Below, piece after piece: positions 51,188 to 59,685 of a stretch of DNA of 64,000 bases. The translations under genes and the position numbers were made by a program. The notes under the pieces are model-generated. The model saw only the letters and a program-made list of their open reading frames with translations. It had not been told where the DNA came from and made no database searches. Source of the DNA: an uncultured Lachnospiraceae bacterium (GTDB taxonomy: Bacteria; Bacillota; Clostridia; Lachnospirales; Lachnospiraceae); contig CAJUNR010000009.1 in NCBI GenBank assembly GCA_910587765.1, positions 62,001 through 126,000 on the forward strand. The letters run 5' to 3'. Positions within the stretch are counted from its first letter, which is position 1. Each line of letters begins with the position of its first letter.

Positions 51188-52167
51188 TTACTCAAATTGT
51201 TTCAGCGTTTCCGCATCGACTCTTTGAAATCTATTCGCGCCATATTCTGCCGCTTTCCTGCTTCCGGGGGTTATCAAAGATTCTCCCTTTTCTTCTTTTT
51301 CATTCAGTCGAAAATGATTCACAAGAGCCTCCTTTCCCTCGAAAAAATCATCGGGCATGGACTGTAATTTATCCTTGAAATCCGGGTCTTTTTTAATAAG
51401 CTCCTGCGCGGCTTTTTTATCCACTTCTCCATCATGCATGATGTTCCCGACAGCCTTTTTTACTTTTTCCACTTCGCTTTTGTTCAGTCTGTACACCATA
51501 GATGCGCCGCGGGCTTCTCCCCACATTTCCTCGAGTCGGTCGAGCTCGCCGCCTTCATGCAGGAAGTTAGCCGCGAAAAAGAGATGATAGTGTTGATATT
51601 CGCCCATTACTATGCCGCGACTTTCCCACTTTTGGAGTAAATCTGTGCCTGGATATCCTTCATCAGGCGATCCCGCATAAGCCCGGATTGCCAGTTTTGC
51701 GTTGTTTCTGGCAGCTGCCAATACATCCTGATATTCCTTCATCGAAGGGGCGTTTACGCTGTATCCGTTTTTCTCTGCAAGTCCTGTAAAAATCTTTGTC
51801 CCAAGATATGAGGACCGAACGGAACCCTCAAGCACCTGCAATTCATTCAAAGACAATGAAAGCCCGAATCTTTCGACGCAATCCAAAATCTGGACGGTAC
51901 TTCCGTCTAAAGGTTCCAGCACCCATTTCTTAAAATCCTGCTCAATCTCGTCAAATACTTCCTCCACTTTGCGAATTGTATCATCACATTCTGCCCATAT
52001 CTTCCCTGCTTTTTCCGGCCATACCTTTTGAATCCACTCTAGCTGATATCCGGACTCCGAATATTTTTCCCTTGCAGCCTTTTCTTGTGCCTGATAGCTG
52101 GCATAATGCCGGTCTGCTGTTTTTCTGTAGGACTCAATAAGTTGTGCTATTTTTTAAATTTTGTCAA
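51188..52167 (-). CDS. Phage-type protein with apparent frameshift at an A6 tract near its start
   Basis: The intact frame to GTG 51967 encodes 259 residues, but coding sense continues upstream in frame (IAQLIESYRKTADRHYASYQ) to about 52150 without a start codon. A TTG at 52167 with AAGGAG upstream reads LTKFKK, then hits a stop after A6 (52150-52155). One extra A would join the two as MTKFKKIAQLIESYRK. It is a homopolymer deletion, sequencing error or slippage site. The protein is acidic, helical, of unknown function. Confidence 0.5.
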
Positions 52168-52201
52168 TTCTTTTTTTTCTCCTTTTTATTATTTAATTCC
52201 G

Positions 52202-52452
52202 TTACGAAAAATGTTTTAAGATGTCGTCGCGCCGCATCTCTGCAGCGGTTTTCTGAACCTGTTTTAATTCTTTTTCCTGATCCGGGTAGATATGATAACC
52301 ATATTCTCCCCATTTTTCCAATATCTTGTTTCGCCTTTCGTTTTCTTCACGTTTTTTTCTCGCATATTCTATCGCGGCTCGTCCTTCTGGTGTCTTGGAA
52401 AGCTCCATTTTTTCAGGTGTTGCCTTGCTTTTTCTCTCTCATATTCATTCAT
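52202..52452 (-). CDS. Small charged protein with apparent frameshift at an A6 tract
   Basis: The open frame from 52408 starts MELSKTPEGRAAIEYARKKR but has no ribosome site. A perfect AGGAGG site precedes ATG 52452, whose frame reads MNEYEREKARQHLKK into A6 (52408-52413) and then leaves the coding frame. One more A would fuse them into an 83-residue protein. It parallels the next gene's defect. Confidence 0.5.
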
Positions 52453-52464
52453 CTTTGAAACCTC

Positions 52465-52782
52465 CTAAATTTTTGAAATATTTTCCCCATTTATGGGGAT
52501 GAACTGCGGCGGTGTTGGTCCTATATAACGCGCCTGAAAGCTATGTGATACACCACCGGAAACAGTGTACTTCAAAGCGATGTCCGCATAGTCTCCAACT
52601 TTATAAAACGCCTTTGTTTTTGGTGACAGCGGAATCTCCGTCGTTTTATTCTCTCCGAACGCCTTCGGAAGCTGAACAACGATTCCCTCCGGTACAAGCT
52701 CCAGGACCCTGAAAGCCCAGATTCCCGCCTCCCTTCGGTATAACTTGTTTAACTGTGTTTCGTCGTATCTAATTTCGCTCAT
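52465..52782 (-). CDS. Hypothetical phage-type protein
   Basis: 105 residues, beta-rich (WAFRVLELVPEGIVVQLPKA, then YADIALKYTVSGGVSHSFQARYIG). GGAGGG precedes the ATG and it overlaps the preceding gene by 14 bases. No family assigned. Confidence 0.55.
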   Translation of the reverse strand: MSEIRYDETQLNKLYRREAGIWAFRVLELVPEGIVVQLPKAFGENKTTEIPLSPKTKAFYKVGDYADIALKYTVSGGVSHSFQARYIGPTPPQFIPINGENISKI

Positions 52783-53005
52783 GTCTGATCTGTCCCTCCT
52801 GTAAAAGATTATTTTTCTTTTTTGTTATAGCCTTCTCGATGGCACTTTTGCAGTAATCGAGAAAAACCATACGGTCTCTTAATTCCTGCATTTCTGTTTC
52901 TCCTTCGATTTTCATAGAATCCATCATTTCTTCCATGATGGAAATTGTTTTGCCGGCCACTTCTTTTGCGGCTGCATCGTCGTTTCGTCCGAATTGATAG
53001 TTCAT
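52769..53005 (-). CDS. Small helical phage-type protein
   Basis: 78 residues, MNYQFGRNDDAAAKEVAGKT start, predicted long helices. AAGGAGTGATT lies just upstream of the ATG. Unknown function; first gene after the non-coding block downstream of the terS-like gene. Confidence 0.55.
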   Translation of the reverse strand: MNYQFGRNDDAAAKEVAGKTISIMEEMMDSMKIEGETEMQELRDRMVFLDYCKSAIEKAITKKKNNLLQEGQIRHERN

Positions 53006-53019
53006 TTTTAATCACTCCT

Positions 53020-53446
53020 TTTTTATTTTTTTGGAGCGGGGCCGAGGTTTTTTCTGCAAAATTTTATTTTTACAGCTCACCCCGCGCGAACGGGCGTTCT
53101 GACAAGACCCCTGTACGCCTTCCGATCTCCGCCGACTGTTTCCACGAAACCACAGGACCTCCCCAGCGCGCCCATACAGACCTTGTCAGTCCAGATATGC
53201 CCGACTATAGCTTAACGGCGTTAAGGCCTGATATGAGATGGTCAGGGGCTTGTGACGTGGTATAAACCGTTCCTGTATGTCTCCCCTGCGGCTGCGTGCG
53301 GCTCTGACTACCCGTTCAAACACACATAGTACTAACTGTCTATTAGTACATATATCCTTATTTTTACTTTAGTTTACAGTGTTTCTGTTGATTGAAAGTC
53401 CATTTAGGACAACATTTGCGACAAATGCCACAAAAAACATCTGAAA
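53020..53446. other. GC-rich structured non-coding block beside terS, candidate packaging site or RNA
   Basis: About 400 bases without a credible gene, GC-rich inside an AT-rich element. It contains local inverted repeats (TTAACGGCGTTAA near 53213, ACTAACTGTCTATTAGT near 53331) and a C/G-rich half at 53030-53200. Position next to the terminase-small-subunit-like gene suggests a cos/pac site; a structured RNA is an alternative. Confidence 0.35.
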
Positions 53447-54088
53447 TCAGTCGATCCCCTCCGGAAGCTGGGGCTTCTCCCGGAATTCTTCCTGGGCACG
53501 GTAGCGGGCCGCGATCTCTTCGCGGGATAACTCGGGCATATCAATCTGACTTGCCTGCGCTGTCAGATTGATATTTTGTGTATCACGCCAACGTACATCA
53601 CTAGAGCATTTGAGATAAAATATTGAACCAACAGGCACAGTAGTAGACAGCCTACTTTCGTGAAATTCCTCAATCAAATTTGATGCAGCCTGAATCAGAT
53701 CGAAATCTTCCGCCCGCACAACCTCACGTTTGCTCGCTTGTCCAATACGATATGGAATGCCGTTGCCGTATTTGCCTCCTAAATATCTGGACAATGTTTC
53801 AGCTGTAATACCAAGGCTCCGGGCAAGACCACTTTTTGTTGGGGCTGCCGTCCATACATGCTTAATTTCCCCTGTTTCTTCATCCTCACGTTTTGCTATG
53901 AGGTTGTTAAAGTAATGAGATATTCTTTGTATGACCTCTTCCCGGGACAATGTCGCCCCCGTCGTTCTTCCTTGCAAGTATTTCTCTATTTCAGTTGGCG
54001 ACGGAGCTGCACCGCCTCCCTGTCGGATTTTTTCCCATTCTTTAATGGCAAAAGAACCTTTCCCCTTTGGTTTTTCGAGTCCATCCAT
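53447..54088 (-). CDS. terS: Terminase-small-subunit-like DNA-packaging protein
   Basis: 213 residues. The HTH-type segment TKSGLARSLGITAETLSRYL, a helical dimer region (EDFDLIQAASNLIEEFHESRL) and the ending VGSIFYLKCSSDVRWRDTQ follow the order of Firmicutes TerS proteins (HTH, helix, GAIFxLKN-like motif). AGGAG precedes ATG 54088. In satellites a private TerS redirects helper packaging to the island; no large subunit is encoded here. Similarity is to the fold pattern, so moderately sure. Confidence 0.62.
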   Translation of the reverse strand: MDGLEKPKGKGSFAIKEWEKIRQGGGAAPSPTEIEKYLQGRTTGATLSREEVIQRISHYFNNLIAKREDEETGEIKHVWTAAPTKSGLARSLGITAETLSRYLGGKYGNGIPYRIGQASKREVVRAEDFDLIQAASNLIEEFHESRLSTTVPVGSIFYLKCSSDVRWRDTQNINLTAQASQIDMPELSREEIAARYRAQEEFREKPQLPEGID

Positions 54089-54122
54089 GAAAATTACTCC
54101 TTTTTGCAAAAATATTTAAAAA

Positions 54123-54245
54123 TCACTTATTTTTATCGTTTGATAATATTCGTGTGGCTTGCCTCTTCCTCCCTAAGCAAACATTAGTCTGCTGCGCCCT
54201 CATCCGCTGTAAAAACGCCCACCAGCGCGGAAAATCACTGTGCAT
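54123..54245 (-). CDS. Small basic protein
   Basis: 40 residues, MHSDFPRWWAFLQRMRAQQT start, strongly basic end. GGAGTGAGAAGA lies directly upstream of the ATG. Unknown function. Confidence 0.5.
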   Translation of the reverse strand: MHSDFPRWWAFLQRMRAQQTNVCLGRKRQATRILSNDKNK

Positions 54246-54450
54246 TCTTCTCACTCCTTTGCAATTCCGCCAAAGCCGCCGCCAGCAGTTTTTTAATAAA
54301 CGCCTGCTGCGGCCTGCCTCTGTAATCCTCAACAATAGCTGCCGATTCCTCAACCGCCTGTTCCCAGTTCACTTCTCCCATGACCGCATACTTTTTATGA
54401 AAGTTCCATGCAATCATCCAGATATCAAAATATTCCGTCTTAAAATCCAT
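54235..54450 (-). CDS. Hypothetical protein between the origin and terS
   Basis: 71 residues from ATG 54450 (MDFKTEYFDIWMIAWNFHKK start), helical. AAGGGGAACC lies about seven bases upstream. It overlaps the next small gene by 11 bases. No family recognised. Confidence 0.6.
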   Translation of the reverse strand: MDFKTEYFDIWMIAWNFHKKYAVMGEVNWEQAVEESAAIVEDYRGRPQQAFIKKLLAAALAELQRSEKNAQ

Positions 54451-54480
54451 GTGTGGTTCCCCTTTTATAAAAGTCAAAAT

Positions 54481-54659
54481 CTACAACCCTACAAATTCTA
54501 CAACTTTATGAGACATTCTTTTTTATCCTATATTTCTTTCTATATTCTTTATTTTTCTATACTCTTTTCCTTTATTGTAGAGAAAGTAGTAATAGTAGAA
54601 TATAAAGGAAATTCAAGGGTTTCAGCCGTCTACAATCATTCTACATTCCTTACCTACAT
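54481..54659. other. Candidate replication origin: iterons flanking an AT-rich stretch
   Basis: CTACAA/T repeats occur at 54481, 54489 and 54498 on the left and at 54630, 54641 and 54654 on the right. Inverted copies (TTGTAG 54575-54580) and GTAGAA lie between. The interval 54505-54575 is very AT-rich. The cluster lies directly 3' of the VapE gene, the architecture described for satellite (SaPI) origins. Confidence 0.6.
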
Positions 54660-54661
54660 TC

Positions 54662-56281
54662 TTACTCAAAAGGCAGTTCCGATAATTCTGAATCTGATAT
54701 TTTCATAAAATTCCGGCTACAATCCTGCTTTGTAGTATTTTCATCCTGTGTTTGTAGTCTGCATTTCTGGAATCCTCTCTGGCTTCCATACTCTCCAAAT
54801 TTACCCGGATTTTTCATCCGCTCCCACCCCGGAAGACTCGAGACAATGTTATTGATCTCTGATGCCTGCCACTTTTGCGGCCTGCCAGATTCCTTTAATG
54901 CCTCTCTCCAAATCTCAATAGCACAAGCCCTTTGCTTGTCGGAGAGATACTCCTGAATGATTCCCACTTTTCCATCATCTGACATGCTTTCCGCCTGTAA
55001 TTCTTCCGCTTGTTTTTGGCATGACTTCGGCAGTAGCAAACCTGGTTTTTCTGTCTTCCAGATATACACTGCCTGTGCCCACGCTGCTTTTATATTCTTC
55101 ACCGCAGAAGGCTCAAAAAGGCTTTTATTCGGCTCGATGACTCCCGTCGGAACAATCAGAAAACGGCGGTTTCCGGTTTCGTCCTGCAGAAAGTCGCTTT
55201 TGTTCGTTGTACCTGCAAAGACACACTGGCGTAAGAAAATTTCTGTCCGTCTCTCATAGGGGACACGATACTTGTCCTGCGTAGCTGTCAGGAATCTTTT
55301 TACGCTCTCAACGCCGCCAGCAGTACGGGCAAGTGATTTTAATTCCGCAAGCTCCACAATCCATGACCCCATTAAGGACTGGGCAGCCTTGTCAGAATCC
55401 AGGCTGTCCAGTGAGTCATTGAACCACTCGTCATTCAAAGCCAGCAGTTTCAAAAATGTGCTTTTCCCCAGCCCTTGCTTTCCCTGAAGAATAAGTGTGT
55501 AATCGAATTTGCACCCCGGCTCGTAAATTCTTGCAACTCCGCCCAGCATCCATAGACGCATGACCTGATATGTATAGTCCGTGTCCTTTGCTCCCAGATA
55601 GTCAACAAGAAGTCGGCGTATATTCTCTCGTCCATCCCACTGAAGAGAATTAAGTATATCCCGCACCGGGTGAAACCTTGATCGCATGGACACATTCTTC
55701 AGTGCGTCAAAATAATCGTTGCGATTGTTCAGGCCATAATCTGACTGAATGATTGAGAAAAGTGCTGAATCATCATAACTGCTCCAGATCCTGTAGTTTT
55801 GCTCTGTATCCCACGGAACACTTCCCGTCAGATAAGGGCGGTGGGAAAACTCATCATACTTCATTTTTCCTGCGAATCGCTCATCGTTATCCATAACAAT
55901 TTCAAAATTACGGACGGTCTGCAAAACCTTGCGTTCTTTCTCGGCGCCGTTTTTATCAAGGACTACTTTACATGAAAGCATCTGTAACACCTCAGGAGAC
56001 GGTGAAGCACCTTTATTTTTTCCAGCAGGGCTTTCTTCCTTCAACGGCCTGAATCGACCCCTATCCGGTACGGCTTTCCGTTCGCTTTCCCAAACCTTCG
56101 CCTGTCCCGGCAGCTTCCACTCGCAGCGGGCCTCGTCGAACTGCTCCCAGAGTCCGTCTTTTACCAGTGTGCGGCGGATGGTGTCCAGATGCCTTATGAA
56201 AATCGGTTCTGTTGCCTCAAAAAATCCGGGGTTCCAGTTTGTGGCTTCTCTTGCTTTCGAGATATACTCTTCTAATGTCAC
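54662..56281 (-). CDS. VapE-family replication protein (virulence-associated E, SF3-like ATPase)
   Basis: 539 residues. The N-terminal 150 are unassigned. The VapE core has RFHPVRDILNSLQWDG, Walker A GKQGLGKSTF (about 270), ELAELKSL (Walker B position, about 312), YERRTEIFLRQCVFAGTTN and a DETGNRRFLIV segment. VapE proteins are typical of phage satellites and act in replication initiation. It starts at a GTG overlapping the preceding micro-gene and ends beside the iterons. Confidence 0.88.
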   Translation of the reverse strand: MTLEEYISKAREATNWNPGFFEATEPIFIRHLDTIRRTLVKDGLWEQFDEARCEWKLPGQAKVWESERKAVPDRGRFRPLKEESPAGKNKGASPSPEVLQMLSCKVVLDKNGAEKERKVLQTVRNFEIVMDNDERFAGKMKYDEFSHRPYLTGSVPWDTEQNYRIWSSYDDSALFSIIQSDYGLNNRNDYFDALKNVSMRSRFHPVRDILNSLQWDGRENIRRLLVDYLGAKDTDYTYQVMRLWMLGGVARIYEPGCKFDYTLILQGKQGLGKSTFLKLLALNDEWFNDSLDSLDSDKAAQSLMGSWIVELAELKSLARTAGGVESVKRFLTATQDKYRVPYERRTEIFLRQCVFAGTTNKSDFLQDETGNRRFLIVPTGVIEPNKSLFEPSAVKNIKAAWAQAVYIWKTEKPGLLLPKSCQKQAEELQAESMSDDGKVGIIQEYLSDKQRACAIEIWREALKESGRPQKWQASEINNIVSSLPGWERMKNPGKFGEYGSQRGFQKCRLQTQDENTTKQDCSRNFMKISDSELSELPFE

Positions 56282-56373
56282 TTAATCACCCGCCTCCGTT
56301 TCATGTAACCCCCTGTTTTCGCGCGCACTTGAACAAAGCTGCTATTTTCAGGCAACTCAAAAATATTCTCCAT
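56278..56373 (-). CDS. Micro-protein upstream of vapE
   Basis: 31 residues (MENIFELPENSSFVQVRAKT, then a basic end). GGGAGG lies eight bases before the ATG and its TGA overlaps the vapE GTG, so translation of vapE is probably coupled to it. Confidence 0.6.
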   Translation of the reverse strand: MENIFELPENSSFVQVRAKTGGYMKRRRVIK

Positions 56374-56504
56374 AGTCTCAACCTCCCAACTTTTCGCGGT
56401 TTGCGGCTCGCTGTCCTGTTTTGCGGCCGGTTACTTTCTTTTGTTGGAATTATTCGCGCGAATGCGCGGTTATTCTGAAGTATTTTAAATTGAATGCTTG
56501 TTTC

Positions 56505-56699
56505 TCACAAATAAGACAAATAAAGATCGATCTTCTCTTTTTTATAGCGGGTAGTTTTTCCGAATCTGATTTCCGCATCAGCCTCTTTTCCAATCCGCCT
56601 CGCTGCCTGGACCCCCAAATCCAAATATTCGGCCAAGTTATTGGCGTCAAACAAGGCTTTTTCGGAAAGTGGCATGGTGCCGCGCCTGCGTGCTTTCAT
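56505..56699 (-). CDS. AlpA/excisionase-like HTH protein
   Basis: 64 residues: DANNLAEYLDLGVQAARRIGKEADAEIRFGKTTRYKKEKIDLYL, the short winged-helix pattern of AlpA/excisionase proteins. It starts in the stop of the cro-like gene (ATGA). May activate island genes or aid excision. Confidence 0.7.
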   Translation of the reverse strand: MKARRRGTMPLSEKALFDANNLAEYLDLGVQAARRIGKEADAEIRFGKTTRYKKEKIDLYLSYL

Positions 56700-56896
56700 T
56701 GTTCCATCTCCATCAGCTCGGAGATGTTAACGCCTAATGCCTTTGCTATCTTTATCCCCGTATCATCACGACAGCTTCGCCCTTTTCTTATGGAGCATAT
56801 GGTCTGGGCTGAAATACCAGCTTTCTTTGAAAGTTCTATGCTTGTCAAATCCTTTTTGACAATGATTGCGCACAGTTTAGCTCTGTCTAATCTCAT
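56696..56896 (-). CDS. Cro-like XRE regulator
   Basis: 66 residues with a full XRE HTH: RAKLCAIIVKKDLTSIELSKKAG, ISAQTICSIRKGRSCRDDTG, IKIAKALGVNISEL. First gene of the leftward replication operon, divergent from the cI-like gene across a repeated operator, so it forms half of a genetic switch. Confidence 0.85.
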   Translation of the reverse strand: MRLDRAKLCAIIVKKDLTSIELSKKAGISAQTICSIRKGRSCRDDTGIKIAKALGVNISELMEMEQ

Positions 56897-56945
56897 CTCG
56901 TCCTCCTTTAATCACTTTGATGTTACAAGTCCATTATATAATTTT

Positions 56946-56980
56946 AAATTTAAAATGTCAATTATTATATTTAAAATGTT
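56946..56980. promoter_or_regulatory. Switch operator repeats between cro-like and cI-like genes
   Basis: ATTTAAAATGT occurs at 56948-56958 and 56969-56979, 21 bases (two helical turns) apart, inside a strongly AT-rich divergent promoter region. Confidence 0.55.
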
Positions 56981-57039
56981 TTAATTTATTCTATTATATT
57001 TGTTTCATTTATGGTACACTTAAAATATAGGAGGTTATT

Positions 57040-57630
57040 ATGGATAAATTAGATTTCTTGGCTAAAAGGCTAAAAGAATTACGTGAGAGGTTAAATATCA
57101 ACCAATCCGATTTTGCTGATTCTCTCGGATTGCGAAAACAGACATATGCCGCATATGAAAAAACTATCAATAAACCCCCGATTGATATCTTGATTAAGAT
57201 AGCAGAAAAATACAACATATCGATTGACTGGCTATGTGGCTTTATAAATGAAGAGACTGGAATATCTGCCTTAAATACTTATTCAGATGTATTACATCTT
57301 ATTTTTGAGTTAAGCTCTGTCGATGGACTCGAAATAGACTCCGGTTTTTGTATGGCAGAAGACTGTCCATATGGTCCCCAGATCAACAACCAATACGAAA
57401 ACTTCATGATGCTTTATTTTGATGATACAGTTATTAACGACGCGCTCAAAGACTGGAAAAAGATGCTGGATTTATTAAAAGAGGGCCTCATTGACCAGGA
57501 GGTTTTCGATTTATGGAAGGAAAAGATGCTGAATAAATACAATTCTTATTACAGCACTGCTAACAGAAATGTTCGACCGCAAAATCAGATTGAAAACATA
57601 CCGGAAGATTCTGAAATTCCATTCAAATGA
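57040..57630 (+). CDS. cI/Stl-like XRE repressor
   Basis: 196 residues: N-terminal HTH (LAKRLKELRERLNINQSDFADSLGLRKQTYAAYE, then PPIDILIKIAEKYNISIDWLCG) and a C-terminal domain without Ser/Lys autocleavage motifs. Satellite master repressors (Stl) often lack self-cleavage and are relieved by helper-phage proteins, which would fit. AGGAGG lies just upstream. The only rightward gene of the replication region. Confidence 0.8.
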   Translation: MDKLDFLAKRLKELRERLNINQSDFADSLGLRKQTYAAYEKTINKPPIDILIKIAEKYNISIDWLCGFINEETGISALNTYSDVLHLIFELSSVDGLEIDSGFCMAEDCPYGPQINNQYENFMMLYFDDTVINDALKDWKKMLDLLKEGLIDQEVFDLWKEKMLNKYNSYYSTANRNVRPQNQIENIPEDSEIPFK

Positions 57631-57689
57631 AAAAGCACCCCGATTTAAAATGAGGGCGCTCAAAATCCATTGCATATTTTCCGCAGAAG

Positions 57690-57795
57690 TGGTAATATTA
57701 TTAAAAAGGTGCTGTCGTTCCAGTGACGGTCAGCCCGGCAAAAGTTGACAGAAACAGCCGCCTAGTTTGTCAGACCGGGGCGGCTATTTCTGTGT
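57690..57795 (+). ncRNA. Candidate antisense RNA of type I toxin locus B
   Basis: A TAATATTATT -10-like box near 57690 precedes a GTGACGGTCAGCCCG segment and a terminator AGCCGCC...GGGGCGGCT-ATTT (57759-57791). It converges on the small toxin gene. GTGACGGTCAGCCC resembles GTGGCGGTTAGCCC in the toxin leader. Confidence 0.5.
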
Positions 57796-57882
57796 CTTGT
57801 TACTATCTTTACCAAAAGTATATCCGATTCCGAAGCAGGTCAAGCCAAAGCTCAGCACTGCGATAAGTCCCAAAATATCCAT
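57784..57882 (-). CDS. Small hydrophobic toxin-like peptide (locus B)
   Basis: 32 residues: MDILGLIAVLSFGLTCFGIG then a polar KTQK end. One TM helix with a charged tail; AAAGGAGGGC upstream. It has the same convergent-RNA arrangement as loci A and C but a different peptide. Confidence 0.6.
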   Translation of the reverse strand: MDILGLIAVLSFGLTCFGIGYTFGKDSNKTQK

Positions 57883-58225
57883 ATGGCTCAGCCCTCCTTT
57901 CCCAGATTCCCTTTCGGGTTTCTATGTGAACAGAGGGTCACAGTCCCTCCGGAGAGGGCTAACCGCCACCGTCCTCCCGTGAACAGCAGTACCTGAGCCT
58001 ATTTTAATACAGGCTTTATCAAAAATCAATATACACGCTCAAAAAGAGAAAATCTCCTTGTCCAATGGATGCCAGGGGGATTTTTCATTATGACAATTCT
58101 TGTGACAAATGAAAAACGAAAGACAACATATGATATAAGTCGGAAATTCACGCAAGTCCGACAACCCTCTGATTTCAGGCATATTTCACCAACCATAACT
58201 AATGATAACATGCACACCGAACCAA

Positions 58226-58266
58226 CAAGAGGTGAGTGCTAATTTTTTGTGAAAAAAGTGTGAAAT
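58226..58266. repeat. Attachment core between element 1 and element 2
   Basis: Exact 41-bp copy of 38900-38940. It carries half of a CIRCE (GAGTGCTAA) but no -35 box, since the preceding bases read ACCAAC. TGACAATTCTTGTGACAAAT lies about 120 bases to its left and TGCCAAAATTGTGCCATTT about 50 bases to its right, both like integrase arm sites. Confidence 0.85.
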
Positions 58267-58391
58267 TGGCGGAAATACGGGGCTTTTAAAAGGTGGGATT
58301 TTCTGGAAGCCGGTATTTTGTGCCAAAATTGTGCCATTTCCGAAAAAAATACAGGCCGCCGTTAAGATATTATACTCAACGACGGCTGTAC

Positions 58392-59612
58392 TTATCCGAT
58401 CTTTGTATTTTCCTGAACTTCTTCCATCTTTTTCTGAATCTGTGAAAAGTCCAGGTGTGTGTATACGTCCAGTGTAATGGACACGTTCGCATGTCCCATG
58501 ATGTACTGTAATACCTTCGGTTCCAGCCCTGATTCCGCCAGTCTGGTACAGGCTGTATGCCGTAAGATATGGGCGGAGATGTGGGGGAGTGGTTCCGGCT
58601 CCGCATGCCTGTATCCTGCCTGCATCTTATCCAGATTGTTATGCGCCTTCACAACGTTGTCCAGCATGGTATTGACCGCGCTGACGGCATAAGGCTTTCC
58701 CTGTGAGTTGAGAAAAACAAAATCCGTGATGCCGTCGATCTCCTGACGCTGTGTCCTGCCAAGCAGAAGATCAAGTTCTTTCTGCTTTATCAGGCTTTTC
58801 CTTGCGTTGGCCGTCAGTGGAATGTCTCGCCGTCCGGCTTCGGTCTTTAAGTCCTGTATATGAAATCGGCATCCATCGCCCAGATTACGGTATACAAGCT
58901 GCTGGCGGATATGTATGATATTTTCTTTCAAATCTACATCGGACCACCGCAGGCCCGTTAATTCTCCGACCCGAAGGGCAGTGGACAGGGCAAACACCAT
59001 CATAGGATAGTAGATGCGGTATCTGTCACTGCCTTTGATAAAATCCAGCAGCTTCCCCTGTTCAGCTATGGTCATGGCTGTGCGTTCTTTCCTTGTGCCG
59101 CCGATTCCCTTCTTTGCATCTTTCGCCGGATTCTTGCGGATGATATCAGAATCAACGGCAAGCTCCAGCGCTGGATAAATCAGGTTGTGATACAGTTTGA
59201 CCGTGTTCGCAGAAAGTCCTTTCTTTACCAGTTCGGAATAAAAGGAGCGAATATGAATCTGCCTGATCTGCGAAATCTTCATATTTCCAAGGACAGAATC
59301 TTTCAAGCCGTTGTTCCAGACAGATATATAGTTGTATCTGGTACTTTTCCGCAGGTCTGTTTTGTTGTCCATGTACATCTGAAAAAGCTGATTCAATGTC
59401 ATGTCGCCCCGGCTGATGTCAATGCCGTCTTGCAGATCGCGCTGAATCTGCTTTTCTTTTTCCCGGAGTTCTGACAGAGTAAGTGCATAGATTATCCTTC
59501 TCTTTCCGGTCGAATCAAAATAGCGATACAAATATCGGTTATCTTCTGGACGCTGCCTTTCTCCGGTGCGGAGTATCCGCCCCTTGTTGTCTGTCCTCTT
59601 TTTACTTGCCAT
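58392..59612 (-). CDS. int: Tyrosine recombinase/integrase of element 2
   Basis: 406 residues, same architecture as the element 1 integrase. The first Arg is in STALRVGELTGLRWSDVDL, HxxR in SAHILRHTACTRLAESG and the Tyr in TLDVYTHLD. The two are clearly paralogous (N-termini RKKRTDNKG/SKKRTDNKG and long identical blocks), so they probably use the same core. Confidence 0.93.
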   Translation of the reverse strand: MASKKRTDNKGRILRTGERQRPEDNRYLYRYFDSTGKRRIIYALTLSELREKEKQIQRDLQDGIDISRGDMTLNQLFQMYMDNKTDLRKSTRYNYISVWNNGLKDSVLGNMKISQIRQIHIRSFYSELVKKGLSANTVKLYHNLIYPALELAVDSDIIRKNPAKDAKKGIGGTRKERTAMTIAEQGKLLDFIKGSDRYRIYYPMMVFALSTALRVGELTGLRWSDVDLKENIIHIRQQLVYRNLGDGCRFHIQDLKTEAGRRDIPLTANARKSLIKQKELDLLLGRTQRQEIDGITDFVFLNSQGKPYAVSAVNTMLDNVVKAHNNLDKMQAGYRHAEPEPLPHISAHILRHTACTRLAESGLEPKVLQYIMGHANVSITLDVYTHLDFSQIQKKMEEVQENTKIG

Positions 59613-59685
59613 ATAGCACCTACCTTTCTATCATATTGGGACTGGCAGTAGGTGTTATTGTATCCCGCTGCCGTCCCTGTTCTCT

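Larger units (their letters stand above)
38900..58266. mobile_element. Element 1: phage-satellite-like island carrying a tape-measure gene (about 19.3 kb)
   Basis: Bounded by a perfect 41-bp repeat, with an integrase next to the left core. Inside are a cI/cro-like switch, excisionase-like genes, VapE replication protein with an iteron origin, a TerS-like gene, many small phage-type genes, a tape-measure protein and TA/nuclease cargo. No large terminase, portal, capsid, tail tube, holin or lysin is recognisable. Size and gene set fit a phage-inducible chromosomal island better than a full prophage; a decayed prophage is the main alternative. Confidence 0.8.

Noticed and set aside
38900..58266. 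A complete functional prophage
   Set aside because: No large terminase, portal, protease, major capsid, tail tube, holin or lysin can be recognised in the 19.3 kb, so satellite or remnant is the better description.
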